A DNA stretch of 64,000 nucleotides, from positions 2,716,001-2,780,000 of the forward strand of contig NZ_CP087135.1 of the NCBI RefSeq assembly GCF_020911945.1, in the 5' to 3' direction. How positions within the stretch are numbered: position 1 is the first letter of the stretch; each line of letters opens with the position of its first letter. The position numbers were made by a program, and so were the translations under genes. Below are positions 37,201 through 45,922 of the stretch, piece by piece. The stretch is from Flavobacterium galactosidilyticum (GTDB lineage Bacteria > Bacteroidota > Bacteroidia > Flavobacteriales > Flavobacteriaceae). The notes beneath the pieces were generated by a model. It did not search any database. It was not told the origin of the DNA and worked only from the letters and a program-made list of their open reading frames with translations.

Positions 37201-38570
37201 TGACCAAAAATAGCCGAGTTCATCATTTTTGAAGCACTCTTATACGTAATTTGATCGATTTGCAACTGACGTTCTTCTTTTTCAAGACCTACTAAATGAG
37301 CTGATTTGCTCGCTATCTGAAAAGCAATAAACTCCACTATAATTACCGCACCGTCTATTATAATTCCAAAATCGATGGCACCAAGACTCATTAAGTTAGC
37401 ATCTATTCCAAAAATATTCATAAACGAAATAGCAAATAATAGACACAACGGAATTACCGATGCTACTACTAATCCAGAACGCCAGTTGCCTAGCAATAAA
37501 ATCACCACAAAAATTACGATTAAACAGCCTAATATTAAGTTTTCTGCCACCGTAAAAGTCGTTTTACCAACTAACTCACTTCTTTCTAAAAATCCATTAA
37601 TGTAAACGCCATCAGGCAACGATTTTTGAATTTCTGCTACTCTATGTTTCACATCATCAATTACTTGTTTAGAGTTCCCTCCTTTAAGCATCATTACTTG
37701 CCCCATCACTTTTTCACCTTCACCATTTGCAGTTATAGCTCCAAAACGATTTGCATGACCGAAACGAACATCCGCTACATTTTTGATATAAATAGGTAAA
37801 CCATTGGCGTTTTTTACTACAATGTTGCCAATATCTTCTGCAGATTTTACTTTGCCTTCTCCTCGTATAAAATAACTTTGATTTACTTTTTCGATATAAG
37901 CACCACCAGCGATACTATTGTTTTTTTCAAGCGCGATGAATACATCAGCGGTTGTAATATTCATTGCTTTTAAACGCGATGGATTAATCGCAATTTCATA
38001 TTGTTTTAGATAACCACCCCAAGTATTAATTTCGACCACTCCTTTTATTCCAGATAACTGTCGTTTTACTACCCAATCCTGAATAGTTCGTAAATCAGTA
38101 ACGGTATAATTGGCTTTGAATTCTGGTTTTACCTCCAAAGTATATTGATAAATTTCACCAAGACCTGTAGTAATAGGTCCCATTTCGGGAGTTCCAAAAC
38201 CTTGCGGAATTTTCTCAGAAGCAGCTTTAATTTTTTCAGCGATGAGTTGCCTTGGCAAATAGGTTCCTAAACCATCTTCAAAAACGATAGTCACAACGGA
38301 TAAACCAAATTTTGAAATAGATCTAATTTCGGTTACACCAGGTAAATTAGCCATTTCAATCTCAACAGGATACGTAATGTATTGTTCGATATCCTGAGTA
38401 GATAGATTTCCAGAAGTTGTAATTACCTGAACCTGATTATTAGTAACATCTGGAACGGCTCCTATTGAAATTTGAAATACCGATAACATACCGTACCCAA
38501 CAACTCCAAGGGTGAAAAGCAAAACAATGAGTTTGTTTTTTAAACTGAAAGCAATTATTTTTTCGAGCAT
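34236..38570 (-). CDS. Heavy-metal RND pump (CusA/CzcA) fused to a TolC-like outer-membrane factor
   Basis: In this 1444-residue protein, residues 1 to about 1040 are an HME-class RND transporter with 12 membrane helices and the charged fourth-helix motif GAIDFGIIIDGAVIIVEF. Then come a short basic linker, an internal signal-peptide-like segment (ATYIIMFLLSSSLAFSQ, near residue 1055) and a TolC/CzcC-like coiled-coil domain to the end. The internal signal suggests the two parts are made as one polypeptide and separated during export. Divalent metal ions (Co/Zn/Cd or Cu) are the likely substrates; which one cannot be told. The length is over 400 residues more than a plain CzcA. Confidence 0.93.
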   Translation of the reverse strand: MLEKIIAFSLKNKLIVLLFTLGVVGYGMLSVFQISIGAVPDVTNNQVQVITTSGNLSTQDIEQYITYPVEIEMANLPGVTEIRSISKFGLSVVTIVFEDGLGTYLPRQLIAEKIKAASEKIPQGFGTPEMGPITTGLGEIYQYTLEVKPEFKANYTVTDLRTIQDWVVKRQLSGIKGVVEINTWGGYLKQYEIAINPSRLKAMNITTADVFIALEKNNSIAGGAYIEKVNQSYFIRGEGKVKSAEDIGNIVVKNANGLPIYIKNVADVRFGHANRFGAITANGEGEKVMGQVMMLKGGNSKQVIDDVKHRVAEIQKSLPDGVYINGFLERSELVGKTTFTVAENLILGCLIVIFVVILLLGNWRSGLVVASVIPLCLLFAISFMNIFGIDANLMSLGAIDFGIIIDGAVIIVEFIAFQIASKSAHLVGLEKEERQLQIDQITYKSASKMMNSAIFGQLIILIVFIPILSLSGIEGKMFKPMAMTFSFALVGAMIFCFTYVPVVSSLFLKPKPENPDSISSKLIRKLNSWYLPLITWAIGNTKKVLYGALGLLLLAVGLFATMGGEFIPTLDEGDFVIQPVLKTGTSLTKTIAITTKIEKIILKNFPEVTQVVSRIGAAEVPTDPMSMEESDVIVKLKPKSQWTSASTKDELADKIKAALENEIPNMEIEFTQPIEMRFNELISGTRSDVAVKVFGEDLEILARKAHEIKKAIAKVEGASDIIIEKTDGLPQMSVVYDRSKIARYGLNISDLNEMIALGFAGKTVGNVFEGEKRFDMVIRLGQENRHDIEDLRNLYVATANSEQIPLQELASIEYTEGPAKISRENTNRLIAVGINVRNRDLQSVVLDIQKIVDSEIKLPAGYYVKYGGQFENLQSAKARLMIAVPIALFLIFILLYFAFGSVKEALMVYSAIPLSAVGGILFLWIRDLPFSISAGVGFIALFGIAVLNGIVLIEHFKELKHQGMKDIDALILKGTTDRLRPVLLTAAAAALGFLPMAISSSAGAEVQRPLATVVIGGLITATILTMIVLPILYKVFDSREFKKAKFKKHQSATYIIMFLLSSSLAFSQNSNSELDGLLSQTIQNNKGIKAAQLQVDKAKANIKSAYTYDKTNVYYSYDQNNVAMNNLPLKVFGVQQRFSFPTVYGAQKKVYSSEYEREKANFDIQKNKLLMAVSKSYQHIVYLQNQEKLYQYLDSLYQNFSKASDRRFELGETNYLEKITAQAKFRQIATKLSQIDKDKKAQYELLQSLIQSDEITVIKNNEIKPLNTLNDVSNKSFYTAYLESITKLHKTQINLQKQAWLPDINLDYFQGRNKGLSQSLYGFQVGLAVPIFFSGTISKSKVAQLELQSWEQQKQNEESKIEQYINQKTNELAKYQEAINYYNLYGKKLSDEIIKVGNSSFKHGEIDFFQYIQSLENATTIQVDYLDTILQFNQTQLDLQYLNF

Positions 38571-38635
38571 TTTTATTTTATTTACTCTTCAAAAGTACTG
38601 CTTAAAGATAGGTTTTTCCTTAAGAACAACTTAAG

Positions 38636-40021
38636 TTACGCTTCAAATAAACTTAAAATTACTTTTGTTCCAAGACCTTCCTGACTAGTAATTCTTATTT
38701 CAATAGAAAGTAAAGAACAAAGCCTTTTTACAATCGATAATCCTAAACCTGTTCCCTTAATTTCTGGGTGATCCGTTGCATTTGATCGATAAAAAGGATT
38801 GAAAATTCTTTCTAAATTTTCTTTTGGTATTCCAATGCCAGAATCAATTATATGACATTCCACTTTAGCATCATTATTGAATATTCTAACAGTAAGATTT
38901 CCATTTGAATTAGAATATTTCAATGCATTTGAAATCAAATTATTAATGACTATCGAAAATAAATAACCATCTGTTTCTGTATAAAAATCTCTCTCAAAAT
39001 CACTACTAATAGTTATATTTTTTGACTGAATTTTAGATGAATATCGGGCAAAGCTATCAAGAAAAAGTGAATTCAGATATACTTTTTCGAGTTTTAAAGT
39101 TTGTTTTTGGTTTTCAAATCGAGCTAAAAGCAGGAGCTGATCCACTAAATTATTCAAGCGATCCACTTCATTGACACAAAAATTAATTTTTTCCTCATAT
39201 TCAGCTGCTATTCTAGGTTTACGTATTAAAACTTCTAAAGTTCCCTTAATAACCGTCAATGGTGTTCTTAATTCATGCGATGCATCTGAAGTAAACTGTT
39301 TTTCTCTTTCAATCGCAGTTTCAATTCGGTCTAATAAGCTATTTATGGTCTGGGATAAAACAAATAATTCGTCTTTATTTTGAGGAAGTGGAATTCTAGA
39401 CCTTAAATTGTCTTTTGTGATTATATTAGACGTATTAATAATAGAATTAATAGGTTTTATACTTCTTCCAGCAATAAATCGAGCAATAAAAAAAAGGATA
39501 ATCAAAATTAAAGGATAGGCAATACTTAATATTTTAGATAAATTTTGCAGCACCATCGATGCCCCTTCTAAGGACATGGCAATCACAATATATCCAACAA
39601 TTGTGGATCCATCATAAATAGGCACTTGAATTTGGCGTATTTTATTACCTAAAATTTTAGTGTCATATAATTCGCTATCATTCTTTTTCTTGTCAAAAAA
39701 TAAAACCTCATTTTTTAAGTTGGGAGATTTTTCGATAATTGTTCCGTTTTTATCTAAAAACTGAATAAAAACTGGATTTACATCAACCGTATTGTGTTCA
39801 CGCTCTTCCCATTCATCCATGTGAATTAGGCGAAAAGTATTGTTTTTTATTTCAATTTCATTCAAATGGTTTTCGACTTCCTTCGAAATATCAGTATTAA
39901 GATGATTGTAAACACTGAGTTTTACGATAGAATAAATAACAAAAAAGACTACAAAAATCAACAAAGCTGTAGTGATAATGTAATGAGAGGCTATTCGATT
40001 TTTAAAGGAAAGTTGTTGCAT
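38636..40021 (-). CDS. Sensor histidine kinase of the metal-efflux two-component system
   Basis: The 461-residue membrane kinase has an N-terminal membrane helix, a periplasmic sensor of about 130 residues, a second helix (ILSIAYPLILIILFFIA) and a HAMP linker. The phospho-acceptor His is in FTSDASHELRTPLTVIKGTLE, and the ATPase boxes are NNLISNALKYS, DSGIGIPKENLERIFNPFYR and GTGLGLSIVKRL. It belongs to the CusS/CzcS type by context and lies 5 bases after its response regulator. Confidence 0.93.
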   Translation of the reverse strand: MQQLSFKNRIASHYIITTALLIFVVFFVIYSIVKLSVYNHLNTDISKEVENHLNEIEIKNNTFRLIHMDEWEEREHNTVDVNPVFIQFLDKNGTIIEKSPNLKNEVLFFDKKKNDSELYDTKILGNKIRQIQVPIYDGSTIVGYIVIAMSLEGASMVLQNLSKILSIAYPLILIILFFIARFIAGRSIKPINSIINTSNIITKDNLRSRIPLPQNKDELFVLSQTINSLLDRIETAIEREKQFTSDASHELRTPLTVIKGTLEVLIRKPRIAAEYEEKINFCVNEVDRLNNLVDQLLLLARFENQKQTLKLEKVYLNSLFLDSFARYSSKIQSKNITISSDFERDFYTETDGYLFSIVINNLISNALKYSNSNGNLTVRIFNNDAKVECHIIDSGIGIPKENLERIFNPFYRSNATDHPEIKGTGLGLSIVKRLCSLLSIEIRITSQEGLGTKVILSLFEA

Positions 40022-40026
40022 TTTAT

Positions 40027-40689
40027 TTAGTCATTAGCAATATATCCTACACCGCGAACGGTTTTGATGTAGTCTTCTTCTATTTTTAAATTTAATTTTT
40101 TGCGAATTGCGTTCATAAAAACATCGATAACACCAGTATCGTATTCAAAATGAATATCCCAAACGTCTTCAATAATTTGAGTTCTGGTACATACTTTTCC
40201 TTTATTTTTCACCAGATATGTCAAAAGCTCAAATTCCCGCTGTGTTAATGAAACTTCCGACTGATTGACTAAAACTTGGTATTTTACAATATTAATTTCA
40301 ATAGTACCAAGAGTCAAGATTTCATCTTGTTTTTGATTTCTAAAGTGAATTTTGATACGTTCTACTAATTCATCAAAACTAAAAGGTTTCTTGATATAAT
40401 CATTTGCCCCTGCTTTAAGCCCTTCAATTGTTTCTTGAACAGTATCTTTAGCAGTCAAAAATATAATGGGTGTATGGTTATTGTTTAGTCGAATAGCCTT
40501 ACAAAGTTCTAAACCTGTCATTTTGGGAAGCATCCAATCTAACAAAATCAAATCAAAATCTTCTTTTTGAATAATTTCAAATCCTTTCAAACCATCAGAA
40601 ACACTTGTAATTTGGTAACCTTCCTCTTCTAGACCTTGTTTCAGGAATTGTACAATGCCAGCTTCGTCTTCTACTATTAATATATGCAT
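40027..40689 (-). CDS. OmpR-family response regulator
   Basis: The 220-residue protein has a receiver domain (MHILIVEDEAG, phosphorylated Asp in DLILLDWMLPKMTG, LTAKD and the Lys in IKKPFSFDEL) and a winged-helix DNA-binding domain (LTQREFELLTYLVKNKGKVCTR, VRGVGYIA). It is the first gene of the kinase-pump-adaptor-VIT1 run and so should control its own operon, as CusR and CzcR do. Confidence 0.94.
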   Translation of the reverse strand: MHILIVEDEAGIVQFLKQGLEEEGYQITSVSDGLKGFEIIQKEDFDLILLDWMLPKMTGLELCKAIRLNNNHTPIIFLTAKDTVQETIEGLKAGANDYIKKPFSFDELVERIKIHFRNQKQDEILTLGTIEINIVKYQVLVNQSEVSLTQREFELLTYLVKNKGKVCTRTQIIEDVWDIHFEYDTGVIDVFMNAIRKKLNLKIEEDYIKTVRGVGYIAND

Positions 40690-40880
40690 AGTGTAGGCTT
40701 TTGTAAATTTAATGTTTAAAACTCGAATTGATTTTTTGGATATTCAAAAATAATCTTTTTATTTTGAGTAAATCCCTGTTAGTTTCTTTCTTAAGTTAAT
40801 ATTAATTTTCATTATTAATTAAGCAATTCTTAAAATATATGTTTGAAAATTAATTATACTTTTACACAAAATATAATTGT

Positions 40881-42980
40881 ATGAATTTATCTAAAAAAGT
40901 TTCTCCATTTTATTATTTACTATTATTTTACGTAGCTGTAAGCTTTATATCAAGAGTCCTTCTTTTTTTTCATCCTATAACTCAAACGACCTTCACTTTT
41001 GGCGATACGTTATCGGTATTCTTATTTGGATTTTTATCCGATTTTTTCATTTTTGTATTAATTAGTGGCTTTTTGTGGCTTTATCTTATTTTTATATCTA
41101 ATACTAAATATTATAAGCCTTATGGTTATATAATTTTTGGACTCTTTGTTGCATTATTTTTATATATACTTTCAGGAAAATCAATACTTAATGAATACGG
41201 TGGTGCTTTACCGGAAATTGGTTTAGTGTTTATAGGGATTAAAACAATGTTATTTGGATTACTTCTTTTTTTACCAAAATACCGCAATCAAATCCGTTTT
41301 TGGTTATTCTCTTTTGTAATTTTCTTACACGTAGTTTTAATTCTGCAAAATGCTATTAGCGAGTACTTTTTCTGGAACGAATTCGGTGTTAAATACAATT
41401 TTATAGCTGTAAATTATTTGATTTATACTAATGAAGTTATTGGAAATATTATGGAGTCCTATCCCGTAATTCCTATATTTTCGGCTCTATTTATCATTGC
41501 TGGCTTGGTTACTTATTTGATAGTTAAAAAATCAAAAGTTTATATCGAGAACATTCCGCATTTTATTGAAAAAGTAAAAATTTCAGGAGTTTACATGGTG
41601 CTTTTTGCCTTGTCGTTATTTGCAATTCCTGCTTTAGCCAATAAAGAAAATGCTCAAAATATTTTTGCAAATGAATTGCAAGCGAATGGTATTTACAAAT
41701 TCTATTTGGCGTTCATGAACAGCGAATTAGATTATTTTAAATTCTATAAAACAGTTCCAAACAGCGAAGCTTATGCGGAATTAAAATTACAACTTCCAGC
41801 AATTTCAGGTGAATCGACTTTAAGACAAATACAAGGAGAAACCGCAGAAAATCATAAAAATGTAGTTTTGATAACTATAGAAAGTTACAGCGCTGAGTTT
41901 ATGAAAATGTATGGCAATGAACAAAATATAACTCCTTTCTTAGATAGTTTAGCAACAAAAAGTTTGGTGTTTTCTAACCTATATGCGGTAGGAAACAGAA
42001 CCGTTCGTGGTCTTGAAGCCGTTACTTTATGTTTTCCTCCTACTGCTGGTGAAAGTGTGGTAAAAAGAAAAGACAACAAAGATAAATTCTCAACTGGAGC
42101 TATTTTTAAAGAAAAAGGGTATGATGTGAAATATATGTATGGTGGTGATGCCTTTTTTGACAACATGGAAGACTTTTTTGGAGGAAATGGATACGATATT
42201 GTAGATAAAAAAACCTTTGCACCAACTGAAATTACTTTTGCAAATATTTGGGGGGTTTGCGACGAAGACATGTACAATAAAGCCATTAAAATTATGGACA
42301 AAGAAGCGCAAACTGGAAAGCCGTTTTTTAATCATATTATGACAGTGAGTAATCACAGACCGTTTACTTATCCTAATGGAAAAATTGATATTCCTGGTGA
42401 TGCTAAATCGCGTGATGGCGGTGTAAAATATACCGATTATGCGATGAAAAAATTCTTCGAAATGGCTAAGAAACAACCATGGTTCAAAAATACCGTATTT
42501 GTTATTGTTGCCGATCACTGTGCATCTAGTGCTGGTAAAACAGAACTTCCTGCCGATAAATACAGAATTCCAGCTATGATATACAGTCCTGGTTTTGTGG
42601 AACCTCAATACTATACTAATTTGATGTCACAGATTGATGTAATGCCGACAGTTTTAGGATTATTAAACTTCAATTATCAAAGTAAGTTTTACGGTCAAGA
42701 TGTTTTAAAATCTGATTATAAACCAAGAGCGTTGATCGCAACTTATCAAGACTTAGGATTGATAAAAGATAATATTTTAACGATTATTTCGCCAAAACAA
42801 ACAGTAAAACAGTTTCAATTGACTTTGAAACCAAACCAAAAAGTAGCTCCAGATTTCCAGATTTTTTATGATCAAATACCAATGACAAAAGAAAGAACAG
42901 ATTTAGTAAATGAAACTATTTCCTATTATCAAACTGCCTCGGATATCTTAAAAAACAAGAAGTATCAAAAAATTAAGTAG
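40881..42980 (+). CDS. LTA-synthase-like membrane sulfatase/phosphoglycerol transferase
   Basis: The 699-residue protein has five N-terminal membrane helices (to about residue 250) followed by an extracytoplasmic sulfatase-fold domain: VVLITIESYSAEFMKMYG (metal Glu), the probable nucleophile Thr in AVGNRTVRGLEAVTL, HIMTVSNHRPF and VFVIVADHCASSAGK with the Asp/His metal ligands. In Gram-negative bacteria this architecture belongs to phosphoethanolamine or phosphoglycerol transferases that modify envelope glycans or lipids. It stands alone, divergent from the metal-response regulator. Confidence 0.9.
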   Translation: MNLSKKVSPFYYLLLFYVAVSFISRVLLFFHPITQTTFTFGDTLSVFLFGFLSDFFIFVLISGFLWLYLIFISNTKYYKPYGYIIFGLFVALFLYILSGKSILNEYGGALPEIGLVFIGIKTMLFGLLLFLPKYRNQIRFWLFSFVIFLHVVLILQNAISEYFFWNEFGVKYNFIAVNYLIYTNEVIGNIMESYPVIPIFSALFIIAGLVTYLIVKKSKVYIENIPHFIEKVKISGVYMVLFALSLFAIPALANKENAQNIFANELQANGIYKFYLAFMNSELDYFKFYKTVPNSEAYAELKLQLPAISGESTLRQIQGETAENHKNVVLITIESYSAEFMKMYGNEQNITPFLDSLATKSLVFSNLYAVGNRTVRGLEAVTLCFPPTAGESVVKRKDNKDKFSTGAIFKEKGYDVKYMYGGDAFFDNMEDFFGGNGYDIVDKKTFAPTEITFANIWGVCDEDMYNKAIKIMDKEAQTGKPFFNHIMTVSNHRPFTYPNGKIDIPGDAKSRDGGVKYTDYAMKKFFEMAKKQPWFKNTVFVIVADHCASSAGKTELPADKYRIPAMIYSPGFVEPQYYTNLMSQIDVMPTVLGLLNFNYQSKFYGQDVLKSDYKPRALIATYQDLGLIKDNILTIISPKQTVKQFQLTLKPNQKVAPDFQIFYDQIPMTKERTDLVNETISYYQTASDILKNKKYQKIK

Positions 42981-42983
42981 CAT

Positions 42984-43025
42984 AAAAAAACGGCTGAAAT
43001 ATGATTCTCAGCCGTTTTTTTTTTT
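42984..43025. terminator. Bidirectional terminator between convergent genes
   Basis: The AAAAAACGGCTGA arm (42985-42997) pairs with TCAGCCGTTTTTT (43008-43020) around a 10-base loop, with long T runs on both strands. It serves the LTA-synthase-like gene and the - strand phospholipase/nuclease-like gene. Confidence 0.9.
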
Positions 43026-43040
43026 AAAGTAAACTTATGT

Positions 43041-44039
43041 TTATTCTTTATCATATATTAAACCAAAAAGTTTTCCATGTTCAAAAGTTTTTAAATCCTT
43101 TTTCAAGAATTTATGATTGCGTTTGGTAAGTTCTTTAGTATCCAGTTTGCTTAAATCTGGTTTTCCAGCATTTACCCATGCCGTGTACCAAAAACTAGCT
43201 GTTACTGTAATCGCTTTTTTCATTTGGTTTTCTACCATTCCATTCAATTCCATGTGAAATTTTGCAGCATACTCATCAGAATATAATACACCACCGTATT
43301 TATTTTTAAGAACAACTCCGTTTGCATCGGTAACATACATTTTATTTTCGGCAGTAGCTGTTCTTAATTTTTTATCTGCAGCTAATAATGGCTCTACCAA
43401 ACTGTGAGTATCCGCCATTAATTCCCAGATTGCAGCATCTACGTTTTCTAGGTATTTTCCTTGAGGAACATTTAATTTGTAATCCTTTACAAATAATTCT
43501 GGTAAACGGCTTTCCCATAAAGAATGAATCCCTTTTTGATTCGTATTTTGTCCGTCATGATTGTCAGAGGTATGCAAAGGCATGTGCGCATCTGCAATAT
43601 AATGGCCTAAATCAGCTGCAATAAATAATATTTCATTCTTTCTTTTATCTTTGAAAGCCTTGGTTAATTTGGTCATCATATCTTGTATGTGCCAAGGCAA
43701 AACACCATTTTTATCTAAAAACTTATCATCATATTTTTTTCTCGCTTCTTCTATAGTTTTTGGGAAAGTAGCTACATCACCAAAATTTTCCATATCAAAA
43801 TAATGACGAGAAGGTTCCATTTTGTCATTTAAAACATTTCTTCTCAAATCTGGTACAGTAGATTCTTGAGTAATATAATCGATGTGATTATAGAAAAAAG
43901 TCTGTAATGGTGCAGGAAGTGCTAAAACTGCTGCTCTATTAATTCTTTCGTGTCCGATAACTCCCCAAGAAATAGCTAAAAAAGCAACAACAAGAGCAGA
44001 TAAAGCGATAAGCGTAGGCTTAATTTTAAAATTTTTCAT
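43041..44039 (-). CDS. Zinc-dependent phospholipase C / S1-P1 nuclease-like protein
   Basis: The 332-residue exported protein has an N-terminal signal helix followed by SWGVIGHERINRAAV, where a mature N-terminal Trp and the His would ligate zinc. The other zinc residues lie in ADLGHYIADAHMPLHTSDNHDG and GIHSLWE. The trinuclear zinc site is common to bacterial phospholipase C and to S1/P1 nucleases, so the substrate, a phospholipid or single-stranded nucleic acid, is open. Confidence 0.86.
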   Translation of the reverse strand: MKNFKIKPTLIALSALVVAFLAISWGVIGHERINRAAVLALPAPLQTFFYNHIDYITQESTVPDLRRNVLNDKMEPSRHYFDMENFGDVATFPKTIEEARKKYDDKFLDKNGVLPWHIQDMMTKLTKAFKDKRKNEILFIAADLGHYIADAHMPLHTSDNHDGQNTNQKGIHSLWESRLPELFVKDYKLNVPQGKYLENVDAAIWELMADTHSLVEPLLAADKKLRTATAENKMYVTDANGVVLKNKYGGVLYSDEYAAKFHMELNGMVENQMKKAITVTASFWYTAWVNAGKPDLSKLDTKELTKRNHKFLKKDLKTFEHGKLFGLIYDKE

Positions 44040-44060
44040 TAAATTTAGTTTTTAGAAGTG

Positions 44061-44068
44061 CAAATGTA
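44061..44068 (-). promoter_or_regulatory. Probable -7 box of the phospholipase/nuclease-like gene
   Basis: On the - strand TACATTTG matches TAnnTTTG and ends 21 bases ahead of the ATG. I do not see a good -33 TTG at the right distance. Confidence 0.4.
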
Positions 44069-44136
44069 TTTCTTTAAATGGTTATTATATAAAATTAGCA
44101 TTTAAGATTCTGTTAATAAAAAAGAAAACTACATAT

Positions 44137-44877
44137 ATGTTTCGACATCAAGGAAAAAACAGAACTTTTATTCACAATCTTCGTTTAGCTATCTTATTAT
44201 CTTTTGTTGCAGGAATTGTAAACATCACTGGAGTTTTATCAATTCATACCTTAACTACAAATGTAACTGGCCATTTTGCTTATTTTGCTGAGGAGGTAAT
44301 GAAGCAGGATTACGCAGCGGCATTCACTTTTTTTGTACTAACACTTTTCTTTCTATTTGGTGCTTTTACTTCAAATTTTCTTGCGGAATTAATTGCTAAG
44401 AAATACACTCATTTGTCTCATGTGATTCCAATTTCTCTCGAAATGATCATTTTATTAGGTATTGGCTTTTTAGGATTTCAAACTGAATTATCAAGTAATG
44501 AAGGAAAATGGATTGCCTTTTCAATGCTTTTTGCTATGGGAATGCAAAATGCTATGGTTACCAAAATTTCTCAATCAACTGTAAGAACAACTCACTTAAC
44601 AGGATTATTTACAGATCTTGGAATAGAATTATCTCAATTATTTTTCTATAAAAAGCCAGAAGAAACCAAAAAATTAAAAACAAGTATTTATCTCAGGTTG
44701 TCAATTATTATCTGCTTTTTCATTGGATGCGTATCTGGCGGTTTTATTTATAATATATTGAAATTGAAAACGCTTTTTATAGCTGTAGCTTTTCTTTTGA
44801 TAGCGCTTTTGTATGATTATATCAGAATGCAGTTTCATGTCATAAAACGTAAAACATTACATCAGAAACCTAATTGA
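44137..44877 (+). CDS. YoaK/DUF1275-family membrane protein
   Basis: The 246-residue protein has six membrane helices. LSFVAGIVNITGVLSIHTLTTNVTGHFAYFAEE and MLFAMGMQNAMVTKISQSTVRTTHLTGLFTDLGIEL are the two DUF1275 half-repeats, each with the T-T-H-x-T-G pattern. A transport role is assumed for the family but not proven. Its 3' end overlaps the convergent yeiH-like gene by 8 bases, so no terminator can lie between them. Confidence 0.88.
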   Translation: MFRHQGKNRTFIHNLRLAILLSFVAGIVNITGVLSIHTLTTNVTGHFAYFAEEVMKQDYAAAFTFFVLTLFFLFGAFTSNFLAELIAKKYTHLSHVIPISLEMIILLGIGFLGFQTELSSNEGKWIAFSMLFAMGMQNAMVTKISQSTVRTTHLTGLFTDLGIELSQLFFYKKPEETKKLKTSIYLRLSIIICFFIGCVSGGFIYNILKLKTLFIAVAFLLIALLYDYIRMQFHVIKRKTLHQKPN

Positions 44878-45847
44878 AATATATTATTGAAAGTAAAGCA
44901 GCTGATGCAACAAAAATCCATAATAAAATACCTTGAAATAATGGTTTTACGCCAACGGATATTAGAACATTAAAGTTTAATCCTGCTCCAATTAAAAATA
45001 AGGTAATAGTCAAACCAATTTTAGCGATATTCACTAAATAAGGAGCTACTAAATCTGTTTGAGGAACATACGTATTCAATAGCATTGCTATAATAAATAG
45101 TCCAATAAAATACGGGATTTTTACTTTACTAGATTTATTATTAAATAAAACCGAAGTTAATAAAGCAACAGGAATAATCCATAAAGCTCTAGCTAATTTT
45201 ACAGTAGTTGCAATTTGTAATGCTTCAGGTCCATATTTATTAGCCGCACCAACTACTGAACTCGTGTCATGAATCGCAATTGCACACCACAAACCAAACT
45301 CTTGTTGGCTAAGGTCTAACCAATGTCCAATTACCGGAAATAAAAATAAAGCAATAGAATTCAAGATAAAAATTACTCCAAGTGCTACTGAAGTTTGTTT
45401 TTCATCTGAGTTTATCACAGGGGCTATGGCTGCAATAGCGCTTCCCCCGCAAATAGCAGTGCCGCATGAAATTAAATGCGACGTTTTCTTTTCAATTTTT
45501 AACCATTTTCCAATAAAGAAACCTAAGATCAAAGTGCTAAAGATAGAAGCAACTGTAAAAATAAATCCTTCTTTGCCAGCTGATAAAGCACTATTTACGT
45601 TCATTCCAAAGCCAAGTCCAACAACTGAAAATTGCAAAAGAATATTGGTTGCTTTATGATTGAATTGCAAAAAAGGATGTCCAGAAAGATTGGCTACAAC
45701 TAAACCAAGCAATAAAGCAACTGGTGGCGATATGAAACCGGTAAGACATAGGATCGTTAACAAGAAAAAAAATATTTTTTGCACCGTTGGGCTTACTTTT
45801 AGAAAAGCGGCAGTATCTTTTTTAGGGATTGCATTATAATTTTCCAC
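44870..45847 (-). CDS. YeiH/UPF0324-family putative sulfate exporter
   Basis: The 325-residue protein has nine or ten membrane helices. LIGCGTAICGGSAIAAIAPVI (here LISCGTAICGG), LWCAIAIHDTSSVVGAANKYG and LARALWIIPVALL are the family signatures. The family is annotated as putative sulfate exporter on genetic evidence from taurine degraders. A LysR regulator resembling YeiE lies 75 bases upstream in the same direction; the regulator-transporter pairing is known in enterobacteria. Confidence 0.9.
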   Translation of the reverse strand: MENYNAIPKKDTAAFLKVSPTVQKIFFFLLTILCLTGFISPPVALLLGLVVANLSGHPFLQFNHKATNILLQFSVVGLGFGMNVNSALSAGKEGFIFTVASIFSTLILGFFIGKWLKIEKKTSHLISCGTAICGGSAIAAIAPVINSDEKQTSVALGVIFILNSIALFLFPVIGHWLDLSQQEFGLWCAIAIHDTSSVVGAANKYGPEALQIATTVKLARALWIIPVALLTSVLFNNKSSKVKIPYFIGLFIIAMLLNTYVPQTDLVAPYLVNIAKIGLTITLFLIGAGLNFNVLISVGVKPLFQGILLWIFVASAALLSIIYFN

Positions 45848-45922
45848 AATAGAGTTATTTAATTATGACTCTACAAAGGTCTGCAGATTTTGTAACATTT
45901 GATAATCAAAATAAGCAATCTA

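Noticed and set aside
35431..37605. Several + strand open frames opposite the CzcA-CzcC fusion gene, the longest 222 codons
   Set aside because: They are antisense to a well-supported gene with full domain matches, and their translations show no recognisable family.
42090..42608. A 172-codon - strand open frame opposite the LTA-synthase-like gene
   Set aside because: It overlaps the conserved sulfatase domain and its translation is low-complexity and unlike any family I know.
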